This document shows positions 1-6,816 of a stretch of DNA of 8,744 nucleotides, in pieces. Every line of letters starts with the position of its first letter. Within the stretch, counting starts at the first letter, position 1. The stretch comes from Pseudomonadota bacterium (lineage in GTDB: Bacteria; Pseudomonadota; Gammaproteobacteria; Burkholderiales; Burkholderiaceae_C): assembly GCA_021798395.1 (NCBI GenBank), contig JAJZHS010000087.1:1-8744 (forward strand), in the 5' to 3' direction. Below the pieces are notes generated by a model, which saw only the letters and a program-made list of their open reading frames with translations, did no database searches and was not told the DNA's origin. Both the position numbers and the translations under genes were made by a program.

Positions 1-924
1 GTCGACCGCGTCGCGCCGCGGCAGGTCGGCGCCGCGCCTGCCGCACGTCAGCGCTGCGGCGGTGGCGGCAAAGCGCAGCAGCGCGTGCAGCGCGTCGGCG
101 TGCAGCGCGCCCGCGGCGTCGGCGGCGAGGCAGTCGTGCTCGGCGAGCCAGGCCAGTGTCGCGGCCTGGAAGCTGTCTCCGGCGCCGACGGTGTCGACGA
201 CGGCCGCCGGTACGGCCGGCGCGATGGCGTGCGCGCGGCGGCTCCAGGCCAGCGCGCCGCGCGCGCCGCAGGTGACGATCAGCAAGCCGCAACCCTGCGC
301 CAGCGCATGGCGCGCGAAGGCGTCGACCGACAGCCCGGGGTCGAGCTGGCGCAGATCCTCGTCGCTGACTTTGATCAGGTCGGCGCGCGGCAGCATCCAC
401 GCGAGCATGGCGCGCCAACGCGCGCGATCGGGCTCGACCGCAAGCCGCAGGTTCGGGTCGTACGCGATCAGGCAGCGGCGGCGCACGCGCTCGACCAGCG
501 CACGCAGCGTCGCCGCAGCCGGCGGCACGATCGCGGTGTACGAGCCCAGGTGCAGCGCGCGCAGCCCCGGCGGCACGCTGGCGAGGGCGTCGCGCGGCAG
601 GTCGCGGTCTGCGCCGCCGCTGCCGTGGAAGGCGTAGGACGGCTGTCCAGCGGCGTCGGTTCCGACCAGACTGAGCGTGGTCGGTGCCGCGCTGCGCCGG
701 ACTGCGGCCAGCGCGACGCCTTCCTCGGCCAGCGCCTGCCACAGCCGCTGGCCGAGGAAGTCGGTCGAAATCGTGCCGAACAGCGCGACCGGCTGGCGCA
801 GCCGCGCCAGGCCGACCGCGAGGTTGAACGGCGAACCGCCGACGCGCGCGTCCAGCGCATGGCCGGTCGGCGTCGGCGCGACACCGAACACGTCCATGAG
901 CGCTTCGCCACAGACCACGATCAT
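1..924 (-). CDS. Fructokinase, PfkB/ribokinase-family sugar kinase (3' end cut by window edge)
   Basis: Cytoplasmic kinase predicted to phosphorylate D-fructose to fructose-6-phosphate with ATP. The frame is open from ATG at 924-922 to base 1 (308 codons, no stop), so probably only about 5-20 C-terminal residues are missing; family members are about 300-320 aa. Seen: N-terminal strand MIVVCGEALMD; the sugar-binding GGSPFN motif at residues 29-34 followed by LAVGLARLR; and the PfkB signature DTVGAGDSF, with GAGD at 247-250 and Asp250 as expected catalytic base. The C-terminal stretch rich in Ala-Ala followed by LTCGRRGA is typical of fructokinases. The ATG is chosen because it immediately precedes the conserved first beta strand; no good Shine-Dalgarno is visible. 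It is transcribed divergently from the sugar ABC operon, which suggests co-regulation. Family assignment is strong; fructose specificity rests on motif similarity and context, and another hexose or ketose substrate is possible. Confidence 0.9.
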   Translation of the reverse strand, partial: MIVVCGEALMDVFGVAPTPTGHALDARVGGSPFNLAVGLARLRQPVALFGTISTDFLGQRLWQALAEEGVALAAVRRSAAPTTLSLVGTDAAGQPSYAFHGSGGADRDLPRDALASVPPGLRALHLGSYTAIVPPAAATLRALVERVRRRCLIAYDPNLRLAVEPDRARWRAMLAWMLPRADLIKVSDEDLRQLDPGLSVDAFARHALAQGCGLLIVTCGARGALAWSRRAHAIAPAVPAAVVDTVGAGDSFQAATLAWLAEHDCLAADAAGALHADALHALLRFAATAAALTCGRRGADLPRRDAVD

Positions 925-1113
925 GCCGTGGCCCAGGAGTCGATCGGTGTGGCGAAAGCGGAACAGCGCGGGCGCGGCGCTGCGATGGGCGGGTGTCGGC
1001 GCTGCTGCGCATCGCTCGCATCGGCGCCACCCAATATACCGCCTCGTCGTCGATGCGACGGTCGATTCGGACCCGCGAAAAATCGGCCTGATGCTCGCTT
1101 CATGGTGGATGTC

Positions 1114-1142
1114 ATTTTAAATGGCCTTTCCGTCGGTGTAAG
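1114..1142 (-). promoter_or_regulatory. Candidate sigma-70 promoter for the fructokinase gene
   Basis: Read on the minus strand, CTTACA (1142-1137, 4 of 6 to the -35 consensus) is followed after 17 bp by TAAAAT (1119-1114, 5 of 6 to the -10 consensus). It lies in the A+T-rich part of the divergent region and would start transcription near 1107, giving a leader of roughly 180 nt before the ATG at 924. A second -10-like box, TATATT (1038-1033, minus), is nearer the gene but lacks a well-spaced -35 box. Prediction by eye only. Confidence 0.3.
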
Positions 1143-1160
1143 AAAAATACATTCAAACGA

Positions 1161-1185
1161 CAGTGGTCGAAACTTTGAACCATTG
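1161..1185. promoter_or_regulatory. Imperfect 25-bp palindrome, candidate operator
   Basis: Left arm CAGTGGTCGAAA and right arm TTTGAACCATTG are arranged around a central C at 1173; 9 of 12 base pairs are symmetric, giving the pattern CAnTGGTnnAAA-n-TTTnnACCAnTG. Odd-length dyads of this kind are typical binding sites for dimeric repressors or activators. It sits between the two divergent genes, about 19 bp outside the candidate fructokinase -35 box and over a weak plus-strand -35 box, so one regulator could act on both directions. The cognate regulator is not in the window. Chance occurrence of a 9/12 dyad in a region this size is not negligible. Confidence 0.4.
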
Positions 1186-1301
1186 CCGCGAATTTTTTGC
1201 AATCGAAAAAAAATCTGCGAATACAAGATGTTGCGAAACGGCTCCGGGTGTTCTGTAAGGGCTTTTGCTTGCGTGCAGCCATGGGTACGTCGTTAAGCTA
1301 C

Positions 1302-1334
1302 GTCGAAACCGGGTGTCGAGGCAAGGGTTTCGGC
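1302..1334. repeat. Spaced inverted repeat CGAAACC...GGTTTCG in the operon leader
   Basis: CGAAACC (1304-1310) and its exact complement GGTTTCG (1326-1332) are separated by 15 nt; a G-U and a G-C pair can extend the stem to 9 (1302-1334). It lies about 75-105 nt upstream of the binding-protein start. It could be an mRNA leader hairpin or two half-sites of a regulator. GAAACC/GGTTTC half-sites are reminiscent of LacI/GalR-type operators, although in those the halves are normally adjacent. Confidence 0.35.
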
Positions 1335-1355
1335 AAGGCCGGAATCCGAGCCTGT

Positions 1356-1383
1356 CTGTCGGCTGCGTTCTGTCGGCTGCGTT
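1356..1383. repeat. Exact tandem duplication of a 14-bp unit
   Basis: The unit CTGTCGGCTGCGTT occurs twice without interruption (1356-1369 and 1370-1383), ending 16 bp before the Shine-Dalgarno of the binding-protein gene. The 14-bp period is not a multiple of three, which further argues that this segment is not translated as part of the downstream gene. It looks like a recent slippage duplication in the leader; whether it matters for expression cannot be told from the sequence. Confidence 0.85.
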
Positions 1384-1409
1384 CGCCAACCCGTTGTCTG
1401 GAGATCACC

Positions 1410-2678
1410 GTGAAGCACCCGATTCCCGCATCTGTTCTCGCGTCTGTCTTCGCGTTTGCTTGTGCGTCGGCTTGCGCGCATGCCGCGTCCCCGGGGGCCG
1501 CCGGCGACGTGCAGGTGCTGCATTGGTGGACCGCGGGCGGCGAGGCCGCTGCCCTCCAGCAACTCGAAAGCACGCTGCGCGCGCAGGGCGTGCAATGGCG
1601 CGACGTGCCGATCGCCGGCGGCGGCGGCGCGCAGGCGATGACCACGTTGCGCGCGCGGGTCCTGTCCGGCGACCCGCCGACCGCGGCGCAGATGCTCGGC
1701 TTCGACATCCGCGATTGGGCGGCGCAGGGCGCCTTGCAGGATCTGACGCCGCTGGCGCGCAGCGGCGGCTGGGCGCAACGGGTGCCGAAGGCGCTGCAGG
1801 CGTTCGACATGCGCGACGGGCGCTGGGTCGCGGCACCGATCGACGTGCACTCGAGCAACTGGGTGTGGGCCAACAAGGCGGTGCTCGAGCGCTCCGGCAT
1901 CGCGCGTGCGCCGGCCGACTGGGACGCGTTCGTCTCCGACCTGGACAAGGTCCGCAAGGCCGGGTTCGTCCCCCTGGCCGCAGGCGGCCAGCCCTGGCAG
2001 ATCGCGACCATGTTCGACGGCATCGTGCTGTCGACCGGCGGCCCCGCGTTCTACCGCCGGGCGCTGATCGACCTGGAACCGGCCGCACTCGACTCGCCGA
2101 CGATGCGCATCGCGTTCACGCGCCTGCGCGCGTTGCGCCCGTATGTCGACGGCGATTACGCGAACCGCGACTGGAACGTCGCCACCGGCATGGTCATCAA
2201 CGGGCGCGCCGGTTTCCAGATGATGGGCGATTGGGCGCTGGGCGAGTTCAACCATGCCGGGCGCGTTCCCGGCAAGGACTACCTGTGCCTGCGCACGCCC
2301 GGGACGCAGGGCTCGGTGACGTTCAACTCCGACGCGTTCGTGTTCTTCAAGGTCAAGGATCGCGCGGCGCAGGAACGCATGGTCGAGGACGTGATGACCC
2401 CCGAGGTGCAGGCCCGCTTCAATCGTGTCAAGGGCGCTGCGCCGGCGCTTCTCGGCGTGTCGTCGGCGGGCTTCAACGCCTGCGGCGCCAAGGCCATCGC
2501 CGACCTGGCGGAGGCAGACCGGAACGCAACGCTGATGGGTTCGATGTCGCAGGGCTACGCGGTCGCGCCGGCGATCCAGCACGCTTTCTACGACATCGTC
2601 GCGCGCGCCTTCGACGGCGAGATCTCTCCGTCCGAGGCCGCGGTGCAGCTGGCCGCGGCGGCGCGCGCGCGGTACTGA
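1410..2678 (+). CDS. gtsA: Periplasmic glucose/mannose-type sugar-binding protein of an ABC transporter (extracellular solute-binding family 1)
   Basis: This periplasmic receptor delivers sugar to the downstream permease pair. The 422-aa protein starts at GTG 1410, chosen because a GGAG Shine-Dalgarno (1400-1403) lies 6 nt upstream and the start opens directly into a signal peptide: Lys2, a hydrophobic Ala/Val/Phe core to about residue 23, and a likely cut after Ala25 (AHA). The mature N-terminus has VLHWWTAGGEAAAL, then AGGGGAQAM, and DPPTAAQMLGFDI, patterns I recognise from the Pseudomonas GtsA glucose/mannose-binding group. Near the C-terminus are CLRTPGTQGSVTFNSD and LMGSMSQGYA, also group-typical. 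Cys293 and Cys358 match a conserved pair and may form a disulfide. It is first in the operon and ends in TGA, which overlaps a possible ATG of the next gene. Function as sugar receptor is firm; exact ligand is inferred from similarity. Confidence 0.9.
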   Translation: MKHPIPASVLASVFAFACASACAHAASPGAAGDVQVLHWWTAGGEAAALQQLESTLRAQGVQWRDVPIAGGGGAQAMTTLRARVLSGDPPTAAQMLGFDIRDWAAQGALQDLTPLARSGGWAQRVPKALQAFDMRDGRWVAAPIDVHSSNWVWANKAVLERSGIARAPADWDAFVSDLDKVRKAGFVPLAAGGQPWQIATMFDGIVLSTGGPAFYRRALIDLEPAALDSPTMRIAFTRLRALRPYVDGDYANRDWNVATGMVINGRAGFQMMGDWALGEFNHAGRVPGKDYLCLRTPGTQGSVTFNSDAFVFFKVKDRAAQERMVEDVMTPEVQARFNRVKGAAPALLGVSSAGFNACGAKAIADLAEADRNATLMGSMSQGYAVAPAIQHAFYDIVARAFDGEISPSEAAVQLAAAARARY

Positions 2679-2695
2679 TGCAGGGTGTCGATGCG

Positions 2696-3562
2696 ATGAA
2701 ACTTCGCTTCTTGCCGGTGCTGGTCTTGAGCCCCAGCGTGTTGCTGGTGGCGGTCTGCGTGTACGGCTTCATCGCCTACAGCGGCTATCTGTCGTTCACC
2801 GCGTCGCGCATGCTGCCGAGCGCAGAGCTGGTCGGCACGCAAAACTATCAGGTCCTGCTGGCGCTGCGCAACTGGTGGATCGCGGCTGGCAACGTCTGGA
2901 TCTACACCGTCGTGTACATCGGCGCGAGCCTGGCGCTGGGGCTGCTGCTCGCGGTGCTGATCGAGCAGGGGGTTCGCGCCGAGGGATTCTGGCGCACGAT
3001 CTTCCTCTATCCGATGGCGTTGTCGTTCATCGTCACCGGAACCGCGTGGAAGTGGCTGCTCGACCCGGCGATCGGCGTGCAGGGGATCGTGCGGCACCTC
3101 GGTTGGACCGGCTTCACGTTCGACTGGATCGTGCGGTCCGACCGAGCGTTGTATTGCATCGCGCTGGCCGCGATCTGGCAGTCGGCCGGATTCGTCATGG
3201 CGATGTTCCTCGCCGGGCTGCGCGGTCTGGACGTCGAGCCGGTGCATGCGGCGCGGATCGACGGCGCGCGGCCGTGGCAAGTCTATCGGTACGTGATCGT
3301 GCCGCAGCTCGGCCCCGTGTTCGCGTCGGCCGCGGTGGTGCTGGCGACCAACGCGATCCGCTGCTACGACCTGGTCGTCGCGATGACCGGTGGCGGGCCG
3401 GGCAACGCGACCTGGCTGCCGTCGATCTTCATGTACCAGTACACGTTCACGCGCAGCGAAATGGGCGTGGGGTCGGCGAGTTCGGTGCTGATGCTCGGCG
3501 CCATCGTCGTGTTCGTGCTGCCGTATCTGGTCCACGAGAGCAGGCGGGTCGCGCGCGGTTGA
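2696..3562 (+). CDS. gtsB: Sugar ABC transporter inner-membrane permease 1 (GtsB/MalF-type)
   Basis: First of two inner-membrane subunits forming the sugar channel. With the ATG at 2696 it is 288 aa, beginning MKLRFLPVLVLSPS, with an AGGG Shine-Dalgarno-like stretch (2682-2685) 10 nt upstream. An alternative in-frame ATG at 2678-2680 overlaps the previous stop (TGATG) and would add six residues with translational coupling; I cannot decide firmly. About six membrane helices are visible, including residues 8-28, 69-89 and a terminal one before HESRR. The cytoplasmic EAA loop that docks the ATPase is HAARIDGARPWQVYRYVIVP at 184-203. The segments LYPMALSFIVTGTAWKWLL (104-122) and GFVMAMFLAGLRG (165-177) are close to those of Pseudomonas GtsB. 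Confidence 0.9.
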   Translation: MKLRFLPVLVLSPSVLLVAVCVYGFIAYSGYLSFTASRMLPSAELVGTQNYQVLLALRNWWIAAGNVWIYTVVYIGASLALGLLLAVLIEQGVRAEGFWRTIFLYPMALSFIVTGTAWKWLLDPAIGVQGIVRHLGWTGFTFDWIVRSDRALYCIALAAIWQSAGFVMAMFLAGLRGLDVEPVHAARIDGARPWQVYRYVIVPQLGPVFASAAVVLATNAIRCYDLVVAMTGGGPGNATWLPSIFMYQYTFTRSEMGVGSASSVLMLGAIVVFVLPYLVHESRRVARG

Positions 3563-3581
3563 GCGGGCAAAGGAGGTGGCG

Positions 3582-4427
3582 ATGCGAGTCACGCGGTGGA
3601 TGGCCCACGGCGCCCTGGTCGTGCTGGCCGTGCTGTGCGTGGCGCCGTTGCTGGTGATGCTGCTCAACGCCTGCAAGCCGCTGAGCGAGATCCAGAGCGG
3701 CGGCCTGCTGCAGTGGCCGCGGCACTGGACCGTGCAGCCGTGGCTTCGCGCCTGGAGCAGCGCGCAGATCGGCGTGTCGGCGCAGGGGCTGCGGCCGTAT
3801 TTCGCGAACTCGTTCCTGATCGTGGTTCCGGCGGTGTTGCTGTCGACCGCGGTCGGCGCGCTCAACGGCTACGCGCTGACCCAGTACCGGATGCGCGGCG
3901 CCGAGTTCGTGTACGCGCTGCTGCTGTTCTCGGTCTTCATTCCGTTCCAGATCGTGCTGATCCCCATGGCGCGGCTGCTCGGCGCGCTCGGCCTGTCGGG
4001 GACCATCGCCGGTCTGGTGTTCGTCAACGTGGTCTACGGCATCGGTTTCGTGACGCTGTTCTTCCGCAACTACTACGCCCACTTCCCGCGCGACCTGGTG
4101 CGCAGCGCGCGCATGGACGGCGCGGGCTTCTTCGGCGTGCTGCTGCGCATCCTGTTGCCCAACAGCGGGCCGATCATCGTCGTCACGCTGATCTGGCAGT
4201 TCACCAACATCTGGAACGACTTCCTGTTCGGGTCGACGTTCGGCGACGACGCGACCGCGCCGGTCACCGTGGCGCTGAACAACCTGGTCAACAGTTCGAT
4301 GGGGTTCAAGGAATACAACGTCTATTTCGCAGCCGCGATCGTCGCCGCGGTGCCGACGTTGGTCGTGTACGTGGCGTCGGGCAGGTATTTCGTGCGGGGA
4401 CTGATGGCCGGCGCGGTCAAGGGGTGA
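3582..4427 (+). CDS. gtsC: Sugar ABC transporter inner-membrane permease 2 (GtsC/MalG-type)
   Basis: Second channel subunit, 281 aa. The start is fixed by a perfect AGGAGG (3571-3576) 5 nt before ATG 3582; an in-frame GTG at 3576 overlaps that site and is unlikely to be the start. Seen: N-terminal helix about residues 10-28, helices around 78-98, 109-130 and 140-161, and the EAA loop RSARMDGAGFFGVLLRILLP at 174-193. This is followed by the WQFTNIWNDFLFG segment and the C-terminal GRYFVRGLMAGAVKG, both typical of GtsC/MalG-type permeases. The gap from the previous stop is 19 bp and to the next start 7 bp, so it belongs to the same operon. It should pair one-to-one with the upstream permease and bind two copies of the ATPase encoded next. 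Confidence 0.92.
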   Translation: MRVTRWMAHGALVVLAVLCVAPLLVMLLNACKPLSEIQSGGLLQWPRHWTVQPWLRAWSSAQIGVSAQGLRPYFANSFLIVVPAVLLSTAVGALNGYALTQYRMRGAEFVYALLLFSVFIPFQIVLIPMARLLGALGLSGTIAGLVFVNVVYGIGFVTLFFRNYYAHFPRDLVRSARMDGAGFFGVLLRILLPNSGPIIVVTLIWQFTNIWNDFLFGSTFGDDATAPVTVALNNLVNSSMGFKEYNVYFAAAIVAAVPTLVVYVASGRYFVRGLMAGAVKG

Positions 4428-4434
4428 GGGCGGT

Positions 4435-5538
4435 ATGGCCAGACTGCATCTGAACAAGGTTCACAAGCGCTACGGCAACGTCACGGCGCTGCACGACGTC
4501 TCGCTCGATCTCGACGACGGCGAGTTCCTGGTCCTGGTCGGGCCGTCGGGCTGCGGCAAAAGTACGCTGATGAACATGATCGCCGGACTCGACGAGCCCA
4601 GCGGAGGCCGCATCAGCCTCGACGGCCGCGACATCACCGAACTGGCGCCCGCCGAGCGCGATATCTCGATGGTGTTCCAGTCGTATGCTCTGTACCCGAA
4701 CATGACGGTCGAGCAGAACATCGCGTTTCCGTTGCGCATGCGCAAGGTCGCGCGCGCCGAGCGCGCACTGCGGGTGCAACAGGTCGCGTCCACGCTGCAG
4801 CTCGGGCACCTGCTGGGGCGCAAGCCGCGCCAGTTGTCGGGCGGGCAGCGCCAGCGCGTGGCCATCGGGCGCGCGTTGGCGCGCGAGCCGCGGCTGTACC
4901 TTTTCGACGAGCCCTTGTCGAACCTCGACGCGCAGCTGCGGCTCGACATGCGCACCCAAATCAAGCGCCTGCACCAGAGCCTGCGCGCGACCATCGTCTA
5001 CGTCACCCACGACCAGATCGAAGCCATGACCCTGGCCACGCGCATCGCGGTGATGAAGGACGGCGTCGTGCAGCAGTTCGGGACTCCGCACGAGGTTTAT
5101 CACCGGCCGGCGAATACCTTCGTCGCCGGTTTCATGGGGTCGCCGCGGATGAACCTGCTGCGCGCGACGGTGTCGGCGGGCGACGGCGGGCCGTGGCTGC
5201 AGCTCGGCGGCGGGGCTCGGCTGGCGCTGCCGCAGGCCGGTGCCGCGTTGTCCCGGCGCGGCACCGACGCGGTCATCGTCGGCGTGCGTGCCGAGGCCGT
5301 CGCGCTGCTGCGCGACGGCGCGGCGCCCGCGGCGCGCCGCGCCGCGCTGCAGGCGCGCGTCGACGTCGTCGAGCCGACCGGAGCCGATATCCTGGCGGTA
5401 CTCGACGTCGGCGGGCAGGAGCTCACCGCGCGGCTCGACCCCGAGGTGTCGCTGCACTCCGGGCAGATCGTCGCGGTGTGCGTCGACCCGGGCCGCGTGG
5501 TGCTCTTCGACGCCCGCTCGCAGCAGCGGCTGGCGTGA
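4435..5538 (+). CDS. Sugar ABC transporter ATP-binding protein (MalK/UgpC/MsiK type)
   Basis: Cytoplasmic ATPase that powers import; 367 aa, normal for MalK-type subunits. Seen in order: Walker A GPSGCGKST (36-44), Q-loop Gln82, signature LSGGQ (134-138), Walker B LYLFDEP (154-160, catalytic Glu159), D-loop SNLD (162-165) and switch His192. All key residues are intact. Residues from about 240 form the MalK-type regulatory/TOBE region, with EPTGAD (313-318) and a final VCVDPGRVVLFD strand. Such C-terminal domains contact regulators or sense sugar flux in MalK; here that role is inferred. ATG 4435 has GAGGG (4426-4430) 4 nt upstream and lies 7 bp after the permease stop. In the gts operon of Pseudomonas the equivalent subunit is the fourth gene; some relatives serve several importers. 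Confidence 0.95.
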   Translation: MARLHLNKVHKRYGNVTALHDVSLDLDDGEFLVLVGPSGCGKSTLMNMIAGLDEPSGGRISLDGRDITELAPAERDISMVFQSYALYPNMTVEQNIAFPLRMRKVARAERALRVQQVASTLQLGHLLGRKPRQLSGGQRQRVAIGRALAREPRLYLFDEPLSNLDAQLRLDMRTQIKRLHQSLRATIVYVTHDQIEAMTLATRIAVMKDGVVQQFGTPHEVYHRPANTFVAGFMGSPRMNLLRATVSAGDGGPWLQLGGGARLALPQAGAALSRRGTDAVIVGVRAEAVALLRDGAAPAARRAALQARVDVVEPTGADILAVLDVGGQELTARLDPEVSLHSGQIVAVCVDPGRVVLFDARSQQRLA

Positions 5539-5541
5539 GCG

Positions 5542-6816
5542 ATGGCGGGCGACGCGCGCTGCCCGAGTGCGGACGACGCGGTCGACGCGGTCGACTTTCG
5601 CGCGCCGTCGTTCCTGCGCGCGCATGTCGGCGCGATCCTGGCCTTCTACCGCGGCGCCGAGCGCGATCCCGCGGGGGGCATGTTCCACGGCTACCGCGAC
5701 GACGGCAGCGTCTACGACCGGCGCACGCGGCACCTGGTCAGCAGCGCACGCTTCGTGTTCAACCACGCGATGGCCTGGCGCCATTTCGGTGATCCGTACC
5801 ACCGCGCCGCGCTCGCACACGCGTGGTGCTTCCTGGAACAGGTGCACCGCGACGCCGACGGTCGCTACGCCTGGGTGCTCGACTGGGACGGCTCGGCGGC
5901 GGCCGTGCGCGACCGCACCCAGCGCACCTACGGGCTTGCCTTCGTGCTGCTCGCGCACGCCCATGCCCGGATGGCCGGCGTCACCGACGCCGATCCGGAC
6001 GCGGTGTTCGCAATCCTCGAGCAGCGCCTGTGGGAGCCGCGGAACGGCCTGTACGCCGACGAGGCCGATGGCGGCTGGCGCGTCGCGTCGTACCGTGGCC
6101 AGAACGCGAACATGCACGCCTGCGAGGCGATGCTGGCGGCGTTCGATGCCACCGGAGCCCAACGTTTCGTGCAGCGCGCGCTGCGGCTCGCCGAAGCGGT
6201 GGTGTGCGGCCTGGCCGCGCAGTGCGGCGGCCTGGTCTGGGAGCACTACCACGCCGACTGGAGCGCCGACTGGACCTACAACCGCGGGCGCCGCGACGAT
6301 CTGTTCCGCCCCTGGGGGGTGCAGACCGGGCACCTGACCGAATGGGCCAAGCTGCTGCTGCAGCTCGAACAACGGCTGCCTTCGGCGCAGCGCCCGCCGT
6401 GGCTGCTGCAGCGCGCGCAGGCTCTGTTCGCCGCGGCTATGCGCCATGGCTGGGACGCGCGCCACGGCGGGCTGATCTACGGCTTCGCGCCCGATGGCAC
6501 CGCGTACGACACCGACAAGCATTTCTGGGTGCACGCGGAGAGCTTCGCCGCGGCCGCGGCGCTGGCGGTGCGCACCGGCGATGCGCGCTATTGGGACTGG
6601 TATGCGCGCATCTGGCAGGTGGCGTGGCGCCATCTGGTCGACCGCGTGCACGGTGCGTGGTATCGGGTGCGCGCGGCCGATTTCGCGCCGCTCGACGACC
6701 ACAAGAGTCCCCCGGGCAAGACCGACTACCACACCATGGGCGCGTGCTACGAGGTCCTGCACTGGCTTGGGCAGCGGCCGGGAGGCCGGGAGCCCGACGC
6801 GGAACTACTGCGTTGA
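5542..6816 (+). CDS. AGE-family sugar isomerase/epimerase, probably D-mannose isomerase
   Basis: Predicted cytosolic enzyme of the N-acylglucosamine 2-epimerase superfamily, an (alpha/alpha)6 barrel; 424 aa, usual for mannose isomerases. Seen: RTRHLVSSARFVFN (61-74), QNANMHACEAMLAAF (187-201, His192), PWGVQTGHLTEWAKLLL (257-273, His264) and KTDYHTMGACYEVL (393-406, His397). His264 and His397 sit in the motifs that hold the two catalytic histidines in YihS/mannose isomerases; this mapping is by motif, not alignment. The likely reaction is D-mannose to D-fructose, which fits a hexose importer upstream and a divergent fructokinase. N-acylglucosamine 2-epimerase, cellobiose 2-epimerase and sulfoquinovose isomerase (YihS) are the alternatives. 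It starts 3 bp after the ATPase stop with no clear Shine-Dalgarno, so translational coupling is likely. The first about 18 residues (MAGDARCPSADD onward) are not conserved-looking; no signal peptide is seen. Confidence 0.85.
   Translation: MAGDARCPSADDAVDAVDFRAPSFLRAHVGAILAFYRGAERDPAGGMFHGYRDDGSVYDRRTRHLVSSARFVFNHAMAWRHFGDPYHRAALAHAWCFLEQVHRDADGRYAWVLDWDGSAAAVRDRTQRTYGLAFVLLAHAHARMAGVTDADPDAVFAILEQRLWEPRNGLYADEADGGWRVASYRGQNANMHACEAMLAAFDATGAQRFVQRALRLAEAVVCGLAAQCGGLVWEHYHADWSADWTYNRGRRDDLFRPWGVQTGHLTEWAKLLLQLEQRLPSAQRPPWLLQRAQALFAAAMRHGWDARHGGLIYGFAPDGTAYDTDKHFWVHAESFAAAAALAVRTGDARYWDWYARIWQVAWRHLVDRVHGAWYRVRAADFAPLDDHKSPPGKTDYHTMGACYEVLHWLGQRPGGREPDAELLR

Larger units (their letters stand above)
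925..1409. promoter_or_regulatory. Divergent intergenic control region between fructokinase and sugar-transport operon
   Basis: This 485-bp stretch holds no convincing gene. Its centre (about 1080-1260) is clearly more A+T-rich than the coding DNA, with T6 and A8 runs at 1193-1198 and 1206-1213. The binding-protein frame stays open upstream to 1197 with in-frame ATGs (for example at 1281), but those would place about 43-71 non-conserved residues before a normal signal peptide, so the region is read as leader. Both transcription units must start here. Candidate elements (a minus-strand promoter, a 25-bp palindrome, a spaced inverted repeat, a tandem repeat) are listed separately. For the plus strand only weak boxes are seen: TTGAAC (1175-1180) and TGCAAT (1198-1203), 17 bp apart, the first lying inside the palindrome. 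Confidence 0.7.

Noticed and set aside
1192..1214. T6...A8 hairpin-like segment as an intrinsic terminator or frameshift site
   Set aside because: The stem would be almost all A-T pairs and lies in the divergent promoter region, not after or inside a gene; it is better explained as A+T-rich promoter DNA.
85..1296. A 403-codon plus-strand frame across the fructokinase gene and intergenic region
   Set aside because: Arg/Ala-rich product without domains, antisense to a fructokinase with intact GGSPFN and GAGD motifs.
1265..2695. Upstream extension of the first permease's frame (765 codons in all)
   Set aside because: Only the part from about 2696 encodes a membrane protein; the rest is an Arg/Ala-rich out-of-frame reading of the binding-protein gene.
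3447..4457. A 336-codon minus-strand frame opposite the second permease
   Set aside because: Low-complexity His/Gln/Arg-rich product, antisense to a clear permease with an EAA loop and its own perfect ribosome site.
4417..6762. A 781-codon open frame on the minus strand opposite the ATPase and isomerase genes
   Set aside because: It is antisense to two genes with full catalytic motifs, and its product is Arg/His/Ala-rich with no recognisable domain. Long antisense frames are expected in DNA with very high third-position G+C.
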